A DNA stretch of 64,000 nucleotides from Actinomucor elegans. Lineage: Eukaryota; Mucoromycota; Mucoromycetes; Mucorales; Mucoraceae. Shown in pieces: positions 22,369 through 34,262 of this stretch. Both the position numbers and the translations under genes were made by a program. How positions within the stretch are numbered: position 1 is the first letter of the stretch; each line of letters starts with the position of its first letter. The stretch is from assembly GCA_026027325.1 (NCBI GenBank), contig JAMSLZ010000001.1, positions 3,782,001-3,846,000 of the forward strand, written 5' to 3'. The notes under the pieces are model-generated. The model made no database searches. It saw only the letters and a program-made list of their open reading frames with translations, and was not told where the DNA came from.

Positions 22369-23526
22369 TTATCGACAAGTCCATCGCACTAATCTCCATA
22401 TCACTATGATGGCCGACAGTCCTGCAATGGCAATGCCACCATAAAGAAGCCCGTCGTGCAGTACATTTCCACAGAGAGCTACATTGGTTTCTCGATATTC
22501 TTCAGAGGCAGTACATTTATCTTGTATTATCTTGGATGCTACAATCAACGCGACACCGGCACCCACGAAAATGAGCAAAGCTATCGTCCATAAACATGAA
22601 CAAAACGATATACCAAAGCAACAGCAACCGTCCCCTCTTTTATTACTGAACTTGTCACCTATCATATACTGCGAAGGCGGAGGAGGCATCATTGGAATAG
22701 GATGCATCATAGAAGGGTTACTGGCTTGTTGCCCTAACACTGGCGGACGAAAAGGAGACAAAAAATGCGGTTGTGATAGTGGTGGTGGCGGTGGCGGCGT
22801 AAATATGGACTGTGCTGGCTTAAATACATGTGGTGGGGGCATCATCATGGGAGAAGCAATGCTGTTATTGTTGTACAAAGCCTGCTCTTCATTGAAGATG
22901 GGTTGGTTATTATACAGTGCTGGTTCAGGCCTGGGAGGAGGGTGTTGATGCCGATACGCATCTTCCATATCTACAAGAGCTGTCGATGAAGAGCCCGAAG
23001 TATATGGATGTTGTTGCTGTAGCTTCAAATCCTGTAATCTTTGGTCTATTTCCTGCTGTTGTCTTAGTTTTTCTTCTCTTTCAGCTCGAAGATATTCTCT
23101 CAAATCGATCGATTCTGGATCATAATATTCGCCATCTTCATTTATGTTATGATGGCTATTGTTGGTGTTTTCATAGTAATGACCTCGTGCAGGTTCTGGC
23201 ATAGAGTGATAAGAAGAGGTTGCAGTGGGTGCTGCTGATATATTATCATCATGAAAGGAGGGTCGATTTTGAGAAGATGTAAAGGAACTATTCTGTGGAC
23301 GCGACGAAGACTGATCTATGATATAAAATGGTTCATGATTCTGCTCTGGTTCCTGTGTTTGTTGTTGCCGCTGCTGCTGCTGCTGGTGCTGCTGCTGCTG
23401 ATAGTTTCCTTCAATAGCTAAATCCTGAACAGGTAGCGGAGGTGGCGGTGGGTATTGCCCAGCATAAGGATCCGATGCAATTGATGTCCTTTTTGACCTT
23501 GGTTCAATCAGATTATTATTAGACAT
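22369..23526 (-). CDS. Pro/Gln-rich protein with Cys-rich motif and two C-terminal membrane segments
   Basis: One exon, 385 residues, family unknown. The N-terminal ~290 residues are disordered and rich in Pro and Gln, with runs of each (PPPPPLP; QQQQHQQQQQ). Around residue 300 a cysteine cluster GDGCCCFGISFCSCLW leads directly into a hydrophobic segment (TIALLIFVGAGVALIVAS); after a short polar loop with two more Cys comes a second (LLYGGIAIAGLSAIIVIW), ending in basic WRLVRWTCR. This suggests a cytoplasmic tail, possibly palmitoylated at the Cys cluster, and a small hairpin anchor. Role not known; a proline-rich tail could bind SH3 or WW partners. Confidence 0.75.
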   Translation of the reverse strand: MSNNNLIEPRSKRTSIASDPYAGQYPPPPPLPVQDLAIEGNYQQQQHQQQQQRQQQTQEPEQNHEPFYIIDQSSSRPQNSSFTSSQNRPSFHDDNISAAPTATSSYHSMPEPARGHYYENTNNSHHNINEDGEYYDPESIDLREYLRAEREEKLRQQQEIDQRLQDLKLQQQHPYTSGSSSTALVDMEDAYRHQHPPPRPEPALYNNQPIFNEEQALYNNNSIASPMMMPPPHVFKPAQSIFTPPPPPPLSQPHFLSPFRPPVLGQQASNPSMMHPIPMMPPPPSQYMIGDKFSNKRGDGCCCFGISFCSCLWTIALLIFVGAGVALIVASKIIQDKCTASEEYRETNVALCGNVLHDGLLYGGIAIAGLSAIIVIWRLVRWTCR

Positions 23527-23903
23527 AGCTTAGTGAAAAAGAAAGAAAGAAAGAGTATGAATCTTGTTTTCGACACCTAAATAGGCCATTGTCACGCTTC
23601 TGAGCCAAACAAAAACGATTTCTACGTGTCCAACTAACATTCTATATTTGTTAGGAATGTATAGAGACAACGCCACTACTACAGGCCATTGGCACTGAAG
23701 CTTAAACAAAGTTCTATTGTTCAATTTTTCATTGTTCTTTGGACTATGCCTGCCTTTACAATTACTATTCATAGTTGTGTTACAATAACAACCATTACTA
23801 AGAAAAAAAAAAAAAGAATATAAAGGAGATCCTATATCATGTAGGCTCTGTGTATTAGAATATTAAGCGAATTATAACTATGTATTAACAATATATTATA
23901 AGG

Positions 23904-25765
23904 TTATCGTAGACAAGATTGTCTATCTTCAGGGTCTGCTCTAGCACCTTCTACAGAGGAAAATATATCCCAAAAACGCAAGGTTTCATCACCGGCGCCT
24001 GTTACTACTGTACTGCCATCATTGCTCATGGCCATATATAACACACGACAGGTATGCCCTGTCAGCGTGGCTAGTCTTTGCAACTTATCTGCTTTCCACA
24101 CAATCACTTGATTAGAAGAACTGACTGCGTTATTGGCATAGCCATGCGTAGATACAATATCATCTGTTTTTTTGGACCAAATAATGTTACATACTTGAGA
24201 GCCGGTATCATGCGAAGAGGTTAAAGTGCCTGCGATTGTGTTCCAGAACTTGATAGTTTTATCCGCAGTACCACCGCCACTCACCAATACACCACGTTTA
24301 TGAGGGTTCCAACTAATCGCTTTGACAGCTGCTGTATGTTGCGAGAAAAGATGCGAGATATGGTTTTCGTGTCTATCCCAGATCAGCAATTTATTATCGT
24401 TGCCACCTGAGGCAAGCACTGTTCCTTCATTGTTCCATTTTAATCCACATACTTCCTGAGTATGTCCCGTTAGTTTTCGAAAATAAGGCTCTGGAGAGCG
24501 CACATCATGATGATAGATGACTTGATCTCGACCGCCCGTAGTTAATATATTCGAATTCCAAGCCATTGAGCCTGAAATCAGAGAACTACGTCAGTTAAGT
24601 TATTTTGTAAGAAGGGTCCATCGATCTTACCAATTCTTGAGGTATGGCTTGACCAACTTCGGATGCGTTTAGAGGTTTCTGTATCATACAAAAGAGAGCG
24701 TCCATTGTTTGTTCCAACTGCCAGCAAAGATCCAGCATGAGACCAGTTGACAGAAGTAACAGCTTCAGTTACAAAATCACAAAGCTTGGTGACTCGGCTT
24801 GTATTGGCGTTCCATAGATATACACAAGAGCCTAAACCTACTGCTAGACAATCATTGGAACCCCAGTCGACTAGATTCAAATAGAAATCGTCTTGAAGCT
24901 CGGGTGCATCGAGAATCTTGATAGCTGTGGTATTGATCTGTCGTGTTGAGCGATCAGAAGACAGCAAGATGCGGCGCCCTGCTTCTCCGATAGGTGAAAT
25001 TTGAAATCGTGAAGCGCCAGGCAAATCGAGTACTGTTGTATAATCGAGATTGTAACTTGCTAATGTCGGTGATGGTGAAAGTATGGGTGGAGCAGATGCT
25101 TCTCGATGAATAGGTTCTGGTGAATATCTTGAATGACTATTATTATTTGCATTTGATGTAGAAGATGAAGTATGATGAGTAAAAGATGTACTGGCTGGTA
25201 TGGACGTGAGGACATGATGCGTTGCTGTAGCAACTATGGAACTGGTATTATTGATGCTACTAGATGAGCTGGATGCTGGGTTCGTATAGTGCAAAACTCT
25301 TCTAGGTGTACGAGCAGGCGCATCAGGAAAGACGTATTCGTCTACAGCCGATAAATCTTCGAGTAGTTCAGCACGAAAAAAGGCGCTGATGCGTCTTGAT
25401 TCTCGGTTGTTTGTCGGTGTATCTGTCGCGCTTACATCGTTTGATCTTTTGGAGCTATTCGATGGAGATGATTCCATCATTTGAAAGTCTCGAGCCAAGT
25501 TTCGGTCTCTTGAGGGTATAAATCTATCACCATGTGGTTGATGTCTTTTACGTCCAAACGGTGACGGAGGAAAGTAAGATTCGATACTAGCCTGCGTAGG
25601 CGGTGTCCTGGGACTTTCAGGGTCTTCTTTATATAATGAATCATCTTCATATATCTGCTCTTGTTTCACATTTTTCGCCTCTTCAGTCTCTCCCTCAGTT
25701 GTCTCTATTGAAGCTGCTGCTGTACTGTTCTTGGCCGATCTCAACTTTCGCTTATAGTCTCCCAT
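23904..25765 (-). CDS. CDH1: APC/C activator Cdh1 (Fizzy-related, WD40)
   Basis: Recruits substrates to the anaphase-promoting complex in late mitosis and G1. Exons 25765-24631 and 24571-23904 give 600 residues. The C-box DRFIPSR lies at residues 80-86, FFRAELLED corresponds to the NELL motif of Cdh1, and the conserved KILDAPELQDDFYLNLVDWG with AVGLGSCVYLWNA marks the start of seven WD40 repeats. The splice joins HTSRIG to SMAWN. The C-terminus is CLR rather than the canonical Ile-Arg tail that docks on TPR subunits. The Ser/Thr-rich N-terminal half is long and has SP/TP sites that may be CDK targets. Cdh1 is favoured over Cdc20 because of the NELL-like motif and LDAP sequence. The APC/C TPR subunit Cdc23 is also in this window at 50-52 kb. 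Confidence 0.92.
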
Positions 25766-28700
25766 ATTAAATCTGGTGAAAATGCATCAATGATTTATTT
25801 CGAGCGAGTCCATATATATATATCTATCTTACCGTGAATATGAACTGTGCTATATATAAACTGATATATATGTAAGGGTGATTATATACAATTAACAATA
25901 AAAGTGACAGCTCAAAAAGCTCATACCAGTTATCTGTTTGGAAGACGAGAATGAATTTAATTTCTGTACCTTGCTCTTTTTAAATTATTTTCGCTCTTGG
26001 TTAGGTATTCACTAGTAGAAGCAAGTTGACGTTGTATTTACAAAAAGATCTCTATTATACAATATAAATGTCGAGTTAAAACATGTAGATTAGGCTGCAA
26101 AGAAAGGAGCATTACCTGTGTCGATTATACAAACAAAAAGATTAATCAAAGGCAAATGAAATATTCGTTCTAATGAAGCTTGAAATTACTCAATCGAACA
26201 GTTAACCAAGAGCGTAATTGAGAGAGAAAAGGTACCCAATGAATAAAAATAAAAAATAAAAATAACAATTACGATAATGATAAATAACTAAGTATTTCTC
26301 TTTCTCTTGCCCTCTACCCTCTTTTTTTTTTTTGAAAAAAAAATATTTTATTGTGCGCCGTGATAGAGTCCATTTTGAAAACTCCAGAGGAGGCCGCGCC
26401 TGTTCTATACAGTTTCAGTTACAACAATATAGTTGATAAATAACAACAGATGGACTATAAATTAAGATCGAAGTCATCAGTAGCGATGGGCGAGAGTCTC
26501 CTATCATTATTGAAAGATAACTATATTGACAATGATAGAAGGGATGATATGAAAAGGATGGAAAGTCTTTCAACGCTCTTTTTGCTTGGGGAAGAATATA
26601 ATTTTAACCAGCTCTAATTGGTCGGACCTGGATTTCAAGTCAGATGTTATTTGGATTTCGATCAGTAGCATCCTTTACAGTAATATACGTGACGATGAAT
26701 ATGTAAAACGATTCGATCGCTATTTACACGAAATATTCTCGGTTTAATCTGGAGAAAAATAATCATTTACATAGTAACCAAAAAAAAAACTATGCATTCC
26801 TTCATCGGCAACCAGAAATAGTTGATTCATCGTTATTTTTCAAAAGGAAATCTGATACAGTTCAAATTTCTCCTAGTCAGCACAACTATGTGGCATTCAT
26901 TATACAACTAAATCCCATTTATAAAGTTGATGAGCTTTGATTGAGCGAACGCATTACTATTATGAAAATGCAATTTCTTGAGATCAGAACCGAATTTGAT
27001 AAAGTATTATTTTACTCTCCGCCGATCAATAATAGTAAACAAAAATTAACCTCACCATCATCATCACTACTTATTTTAATCTCAACTATCCAATCAATGG
27101 TAATCCTTGATTTAATCTCAGTTGACCGCCAAAGGGTTTCTGCTTCTCAAGAATGCAATGGCTATCTCGCGCATGAAAATCGCATCCGCCTTTAGATTTG
27201 TGGCCACCATATTGTGAGCTGATGATTTTTCGAAAGGGATCCATAGTTAAAGTACACATAAATATTATAGCAAACCCTTTCAACGATCACAGCGCAATTA
27301 AAATTTCCAGTGATATATAGATCACTACTTTTCTAGTTCTAATATGCACAAGTTTTCTGTATAGTTGCTATCAAGTTTTGGTAGAATATAACAATTTGAA
27401 AAAGAAATTCTGGACGTTAATCAGATCAAAGGTCTCTGTTCTTCAGAATGAAAACAAAACGAGTCTAATCAATAAAATATATTCTTGATAAAAACTCAAG
27501 TACATAAGGTAGTTAGTTGTGCGTAAGAGTTACTTAAAAGATACGACATAAGGTCGAGAACGGTTGGAAAACCCATCGATCATTAAATCTGGATTGTAAA
27601 AACTGCTTGAAATTACAATGCATTTAAAATTCAACATACTTGCTGTATTCTAGCCAAATAATAGGTGCAATGAATATGAAACACTATTTGAGTATATACT
27701 GACCATCAGATGTAATATTAAACCGGAATCTCTTGAAAAATATAAAGACGTTAAAAAATGGTTGGATTATGGAAAAATCTTCAAGGGAGTACCTTTGAAT
27801 CAAAATTCTCTCTATACTCTTTTCTTTATGTACAGCTTGTAGACTGCATTATTTATCATCATTGAATGGTCAACATACTTGATAGCACCCCATAAGTTTT
27901 TTTTTTAAAAATATACTTCTATTGGTATTTAATAGCAAATAATAATTAAAATTCTAGATTTTTCAAAGAGAAAAAAAATACATATTTTACCCAAAATAAT
28001 TAAATCAATTAAAGGAAATACGTAAAGAACTTTTTGCCATTAGATAATACATGTCATTTTACATGAATACTGTTCATGTAGCTTTTCTGTACCGGTATTG
28101 ACTTGTCACCAAAAACTGAATCAAAGTTTAAACTAGTCTTTATTTTGCCTTTGTTTGGATTTGTTTAATCTTTGAGAGCCAGAGAGTTTGCCGTTGGAAC
28201 ACTTTGCATCGATTTTTGGGGATATTGAAGAGGGGTTTCAAAGGCATAATCAATAATGCAATTTTGTTTGCTGCACCTCGGAATATACATTATCAAAATG
28301 GCCAGCTGACCAAACTTAAAATTGCAATCATCAAACTAACTAGATTATCTATTTTTAGAGCATTTATCATATGGAAAGATATCAACGTATAATAGAATAC
28401 ATTGGCAGGTTGAAACTCTGTATCCAGAAGCCATTGGTGCCTGTATACATCATCCCTATCTTATTATGGATGTCACAAAAGAGCTACTAGTATTTTATAG
28501 GTAAAAACCTATGAGTTATATTATGTCATCATGAAGTCAATGCAAAAGATATAATTATATATCTGGCTTTCGATAGTTTGGTACTGCTCATTAGATCTTG
28601 AGCCAAGCAATGATATAGTCTCTACATTGAAAGCTCTTTCTTGTTACTGAAGATGTTTATTGTTTATATCGTTATGAAAGGGAGAGGTAACACAGCCTGT

Positions 28701-28774
28701 CAAAACTTTAATCTTTGAGGCCCTAAATGTAATGCATATGGTTTTAATGACTGAATTCATTGGATATCTACTTG
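25766..28774. other. Gene-poor region between Cdh1 and Cox7
   Basis: About 3 kb, AT-rich. It holds the Cdh1 promoter side, several T/A runs and one dispersed repeat copy (27652-27810). Small open frames at 26941-27195 and 28204-28392 have no recognisable motif. Confidence 0.45.
27652..27810 (+). repeat. Dispersed diverged repeat, copy D
   Basis: Contains TTGAGTATATACTGA and ATCAGATG as in copy E at 48.5 kb, preceded in both by a GCCAAA box, and later a TCAAGGGAGTA segment matching CCAAGGGGGTA of copy F. Confidence 0.55.
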
Positions 28775-29028
28775 TTATTTATTTACTCTGGCCATTCTAA
28801 CAACGCCGCAGAGGGAGCCTACTACGCCTGTGCCAAGTATGGCAAAAACCGTATAGACAAACAGCTTATCACGAGGGCCACGAAGGAACAATGGCTTGTT
28901 TGAAGGTTGCTATTAAGAAAAAGGGTGAGTTTAGATGCATATGCAAAGTTCTTTTTTTCTCATGTTAAACATACTTGAAAGTATCTTTGACGTTCGAGAA
29001 TGTGGTTAGGTCTGTTAATAAGAGACAT
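28775..29028 (-). CDS. COX7: Cytochrome c oxidase subunit 7A-type protein (Cox7)
   Basis: Small single-span inner-membrane subunit of complex IV. Exons 29028-28975 and 28909-28775 give 62 residues. The sequence begins MSLLINRPNHILERQRYFQ, with the splice after Gln, then QPSNKPLFLRGPRDKLFVYT and one hydrophobic helix (VFAILGTGVVGSLCGVV) ending in a basic tail, RMARVNK. This matches Cox7 in length, layout and the KPLxxRxPRxxLY signature before the helix. Splice sites are consensus (CAA|GTATG; TTAATAG|CAA). The gene is easily missed because each exon is tiny. Confidence 0.82.
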
Positions 29029-30461
29029 TTTGTGAATAATAAACCAAAAGAAAAAAAAGGAAGATACAATTGATTTGCCCATGCTTAAATAAATTCCAAA
29101 AAAAAAAGTGGCGAGATGCACTATTTCCAGAAACTATTTGCTGAATTTTAAAAGATGAATTATCTAGTCGAAATTCGACAGAGAAATGAAGATATGTTTA
29201 CAGAAAAATATTCAGACAAGGCTAAAGAGTATTTCATTAAGCTAATCTATGAAAGCTTCTGAAGCTTCAAGGAACTTAAGTATATCTTAGGCTGTCCAGG
29301 ACTGATACGATAAAAGATTGGTTTTCTTAGAGAATCTCATTTTGTCAATCTTTTTCTGTATTTCAGGATAAAACAGATACAGCTTTGAAAAGATAATCTG
29401 TTATATACTAACCAGTATCAATGGAAAGTCCCGTAACATTTGCAACCAAGGGATTATTTATATCTTTCGCTATAACATCTTGGTTAGTATGTTTGATCCC
29501 TTGTTATGTGCATTTACTTGGTTCATCATTGGAGAATACTTGATTGATACAGAGGTTATTTTATGTACAGCTAGAAAAGTAACAGTATTATGTTCTATAT
29601 TGATTTTGTTTAGTCTTGACTTTATACATAGTGCATCAGCCAATGATTAGCGGATATAATAATCCATCGATGGCATGTGGATAGATCTCGATGTTGAATA
29701 CTTTGAGAGATGCAGTGTCCACCGTAATTATTTAATATATTGATCATATGAAGGTACGTAATCAGTATAGGCTTATGGCAAGACAACTTCAACTGTTTCA
29801 CTATTTTTAAATCGATACCCGATATAGCGATGAGTGTATTCTGCAAAAGAGGTATATCATGCTGATCTTGTAACTTGACAAGTGGCCGTGGTAAGCAAGC
29901 AATTTGACATTTGTCAGCAAGGTTGATAGTATCTACAAATAAGACATTGATCGATGTATCTTCAAAACCGTTCTCTACCTGTTTCATGTGATTTATTACG
30001 TGGGCTTTATGCAGTTTGGCGTTGTAAAGGTTGTCTTTAATCAAATTACGTGATACTACCTTGTGTGAATTTTTGTTGGAATTGCAAACAAGATTATATG
30101 CACGTAATTGACATTGTTGACTATAGTTTTTTTTTTTTTTTTTTTTTGTTTACTGCTTACGCTTCTTGTGAATTTTGTAATAATCTCGGGATAATCGACA
30201 AGTTTTGCGCGATTTTTTTATATGGCTTTATCGATGTTAAAGTGAGAAAACCACGAGCCGTTATTATAGAAAGGGCCTCTATTGAAGTGACAAAGGCCTG
30301 TCAGCATAGCGAACTAAAGTATGCTACTAGTATTGAATTGCACGAATTCGAATAGACAAATATTCTGATGATCATAATAAAAAAATTGTATATCATGTTC
30401 TTTGTTAAGATATAGCGTATTTCTCTTTTTTTTCATTTTATGTTTCTTAGTAACAACGAAC
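29029..30461. other. Intergenic region with one unexplained open frame
   Basis: AT-rich, with a T17-18 tract at 30127-30147 on the plus strand. The plus-strand frame at 30050-30355 runs through that tract and is not credible. Confidence 0.4.
29622..30044 (-). CDS. Hypothetical 140-residue open frame
   Basis: The first ~95 residues look protein-like, for example NVLFVDTINLADKCQIACLP and DIPLLQNTLIAISGIDLKIV, with a vague resemblance to a BRCT-type strand. There is no ATG start in frame and no recognised 5' exon. The C-terminal third looks like noise. It may be a relic of a larger gene; I do not assign a function. Confidence 0.25.
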   Translation of the reverse strand: MIKDNLYNAKLHKAHVINHMKQVENGFEDTSINVLFVDTINLADKCQIACLPRPLVKLQDQHDIPLLQNTLIAISGIDLKIVKQLKLSCHKPILITYLHMINILNNYGGHCISQSIQHRDLSTCHRWIIISANHWLMHYV

Positions 30462-31523
30462 ATGCTCAAGAATAAACAATCAGGAAGAATTCCAGAAGAT
30501 ACTCAGTGGTGCAAAAATAATATAGCTCAGCTTACAGCAGAGCAATTTTTTGATCGGTTTCAATTCAAAGATAAACGTAGTGCATCGAGAAGATATAACG
30601 ACATACTCAACAAACATCTAATAGATGAAGAAGAAGCACCACGCCTTTTGCGGGAATTCTCAAAATACAAAAACTCTAATGAATACAAAGAATACTGGAT
30701 TGAGAAACAGCGTGAAAACGTACGATGGAAAATACGCAAAGACTGCGTTAAATATGTACAGGAAGTGGCAGAAGATGAAGTGCGTATGCTTGGAGTTAGT
30801 AGTAGTAGATGGCAAGAACAGTACCAAGGGCAACAAAAACAACAACAACAACAACAACAAGAACAGCATTGGATTCTTGAAGATCAAGTTAACATAACCG
30901 ACTTGTTCAATAAATTTAGGTCAAAGGCAATCAATATGTTGGATTCTGATGTAAATATATGTCTTGAAAGCCATGTTCAAGAACTTGTTGCGCTTAATCA
31001 TATCCTTATTATTCAACCGCATCAACACAGTGCCCTTATGTGCTCAACCTTTCCTGCTAAAGTATTAGATGGCCTCCTTCATCATCAATTGACAGTGAAC
31101 ACTAACCTGAGCCTAGAATTCACAATGGAAGAATTTATAATGATCGTCAACGAAATAATGAAGATTGACAGAGAAATATCCAACCCATTAACTAGCTCAA
31201 TAGAATTATTAAAAATGGCGACGGCATTCAGCTACGAAAAACAGAAGGTTGTGTTAAGAATTACAATGATGTGAGTGTTTTTGTTTCCGTTTTGTTCGGC
31301 TTATTTACGAATCTTTTATTGTATTTACGATTGTTGATTTAGGTTGTTAAAGCTCCCGAGATATAACATCAATAATGTTACTTCAATCAGCGAAACTGAG
31401 CTTTGGAGTACTTACTTTGATCCGATGCTATCATGTATTATATCTGATACCCAAAGAATGGTCAAGCTTCGATGGAGTAACAAGCTTACTCAAGAAAAAA
31501 CACCACTTAGAATGAGTTTTTAA
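30462..31523 (+). CDS. Truncated member of a Mucorales-type repeated family
   Basis: Exons 30462-31270 and 31343-31523 (GTGAGT donor, TTTAG acceptor) give 329 residues. The N-terminal half is charged (WCKNNIAQLTAEQFFDRF, DKRSASRRYNDILNK), then a glutamine run near residues 125-140. After the splice come ISETELWSTYFDPML and SCIISDTQRMVKLRWSN. From memory, proteins of Mucorales genomes carry an SETELWSTYFDPLLSCLIS-type block followed by a long conserved C-terminal domain; here TAA follows about 11 residues later, so that domain is missing. Function unknown. It may be a shortened pseudogene or a short variant. Confidence 0.55.
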
Positions 31524-33209
31524 TAGGTTCAACGTATACTAATAGTTTTAGTGCTTAGCAAACGCTAAAAGAGCTAAGTTGCTTTTCCAATAATATAATT
31601 GTCGTGAGAAGGCAAACCGAAAGATTTTTATTTAAATGTAAAGCAAGTAATATTCTTTTAACCTATCAAGGACGCAGCTACTTCAATGAGAAGCCATAAA
31701 AAATTATCTAGTTTGATTTACATGCTTTGCTTGTTTTCAAAATGCTATTTTTACTTGTTGCCAATAAAGATTTTGTAATATCAAGGATAACTGTCGAAGG
31801 CCCTTGTGGGTCTTAGGATTTCTACTTACTTAATTTTTGTAACAAATGTATATAAATTCTGGCACTTCTAGACTCTGACAAGGAGCATGATTAACTTTTT
31901 ACAAACTCCCGCCACAGATATAATGAAACAACTATGGTTGAAAACGTTTTAAAAACCGCTATAAGTCGAACAGGGCTGGAGTCGACTATAACTAAAAGCA
32001 TGTCAATTTCATTTCTTCAGTATACTATCATCGGGTCGCTGAACTCATAAATACATGTAATAACAAATAAAAGAATCTATTTCGTGGTGCTACTATCCCA
32101 TTCACAACAACAGCTTTTTTTTCTGCTCATTTTTTGATGAATATAATACATCACAATAAATAAAAGCAAACTCAATAGTTTGGAATGCTACATCAGTTTA
32201 TTTAATAAAACAATAAACATATAGTCTAAAAGTTGGTATAATTAATGATAAGGAGTACTTGCTTGGTACGGATACCAAGCCTACGCTGTAGAAAATCTAT
32301 AAAACCTTTAGGCACTAATTTTTTTTCTAAAAAAAAAGGTCAGTAAAGAGATTCTTGTTTGAAGCAAGGTGGTCAAGAAGGCGCTTTAGAAACCCATCTC
32401 CGGGTTCACTCAATCAAAAATGAAAGAATGACTCTGGGGAGACAGTCTCAGGAGCTTTCATCTATAACTGCAGGGCAGAATAACAAAATATTCCACGGGA
32501 ATTACAAACTACTAACTGCATTGCATTCTAAAAACATAAAGAACCCATCTCCGGGTTCACTCAATCAAAAATGAAAGAATGACTCTGGGGAGACAGTCTC
32601 AGGAGCTTTCATCTGTAACTACAGGGCAGAATATCAAAATATCCCACGGGAATTACAAACTACTAACTGCATTGCATCTCTATGATCGGCCGAGCAAGAC
32701 CATCTAATTACTGGTAAGTAATAAATACTTACATGAGGGCTGTTATCAGTGAGATTCAGAACAAAGAGAGAGAGAGAGAGAGAGAGAAAGTTCGCATGAT
32801 ATCTTAAATCCCAATATGCTTAGTTTGAATCTAGAAGGCGTCAATTGAATGGTTGCACTACATATTCACACTTGACTAAGCGCAGCTGTTTTGTTTTAGT
32901 AGAAAGGAAATGCAAATAGATGAATGAGATTGTAATCGAAATTTGTCTTGTTATCTGGCGGAATATTTTAAGGCTTCCCTGACCAAAGAAATAATTCTTC
33001 GTTAGTCAAATTGGCTTTTAGTTTTAGATGGCAATTTACAGCATCTATGCATGATTTTGCCCGGACCGGACAGCCTCCGAGCCAAACTGGTTGGAAATTT
33101 TCGCTTGGCTCAGAAAGAATGAGCCATAGCGAAAATACCAGTGGCAAAGAAGTCAAGTAAAGTCGAATCCGAAGTTTATTATAGCACCTCCTCCTCTTTA
33201 ACGTCAATA
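31524..33209. other. Intergenic region with a tandem duplication
   Basis: Contains a direct duplication (32391-32677), a (GA)n run near 32766-32788, and the uL23 promoter at the end. The minus-strand open frame at 32968-33243 overlaps the uL23 first exon and has no support. Confidence 0.45.
32391..32677. repeat. Direct tandem duplication, two ~135-base units
   Basis: Unit 1 (32391-32526) and unit 2 (32542-32677) both run from CCCATCTCCGGGTTCACTCA to AACTACTAACTGCATTGCAT with only a handful of differences (for example TATAACTGCAGG versus TGTAACTACAGG), separated by 15 bases. No coding potential or known family recognised. Confidence 0.9.
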
Positions 33210-33995
33210 ATGCCTGCAAACTCAGGTTTGTAAAATACATCAATCAGTCAGTTCGAGGAAAATGGATGAATGAGATATTGGATGGATCAAATGGATAGAT
33301 GGATAGAAGCACCAAGTGGAATGGTTTTTTTTTTCGGTTCCAAATGTACCATTTCTAAAACTAGACAGCCTAAACACTCTATTCAACTAAAGTTCTCTTT
33401 ATTATCGCCAAGATTCTTTTCATAATGGTCACATTCCATATCTCCATTGCTCATTCATTTAATCGAGTTTGACAGTTTAGTTGATAAAAACTAATCCATT
33501 TGTTAATTAGCTCCCAAGGCTAAGGCTCAAGCCGCCAAGAAGGCCGCCCTCAAGGGTGTTCACGGTAAGGCCGTTCGCAAGATCCGCACTTCCACCCATT
33601 TCCACATCCCCAAGACTTTGGTTTTGCGTCGTGCTCCCAAGTACGCTCGTAAGTCTGTTGCCCATGCTCCCCGTATGGATCAATACCGTGTCATTCGTCA
33701 ACCTCTCAACACCGAGACTGCCATGAAGAAGATTGAGGAACACAACACCTTGACTTTCCTCGTTGACGTTAAGGCCAACAAGAACCAAATCAAGGATGCT
33801 GTTAAGAGACTTTATGACGTTGAGGCTGCTCAAGTCAACACTCTTATCAGACCCGATGGTCACAAGAAGGCTTTCGTTCGTTTGACTGCTGATGTCGATG
33901 CTCTTGATGTCGCCAACAAGGTAAATATTTGATTTTTACTGATAGACATGTACTACATATACTCACCTTTTTATTCATAGATTGGTTTCATCTAA
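33210..33995 (+). CDS. RPL25: 60S ribosomal protein uL23 (L25/L23a)
   Basis: Large-subunit protein at the polypeptide exit site. Exons 33210-33225, 33511-33920 and 33981-33995 give 146 residues. The first exon is 16 bases (MPANS plus one base), joined through a 285-base intron to [20 protein letters not shown]; the last exon encodes only IGFI and the stop. The body contains [40 protein letters not shown] and [20 protein letters not shown], the uL23 core. I chose ATG 33210 because it alone gives the right phase at the acceptor before CTCCCAAG; ATG 33424 would be out of frame. Codon bias is strong, as in eL8. Confidence 0.93.
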
Positions 33996-34262
33996 ATTTC
34001 TTCATTATATTACTAGTCAAATAAACTTTTTTACTGTATCAAAAAAAACATATTGTATTGACCTTCTATAACAAAGAGTTATCATAAGCCGTCATTGTAC
34101 TTTTCCCAAAGTGGCTTTTGTATGCAGAGGAATTTAAACTGGGCTCAAGTTTCACAAATAGGACCTTTTGTACCTTTTTCTTTCATTAGTTTTACAAATT
34201 TTTTTCCTCCTTTTTAACCATAGCTTCCGTTTTCTTGACTTAATAACGTAGTAATTCGAGAA

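Noticed and set aside
30050..30355. 101-codon open frame
   Set aside because: It runs through a long poly-T tract (a Phe run) and shows no motif.
33424..33426. ATG nearer to the uL23 body as the start
   Set aside because: Splicing from it does not give the right phase at the 33510 acceptor; the ATG at 33210 does.
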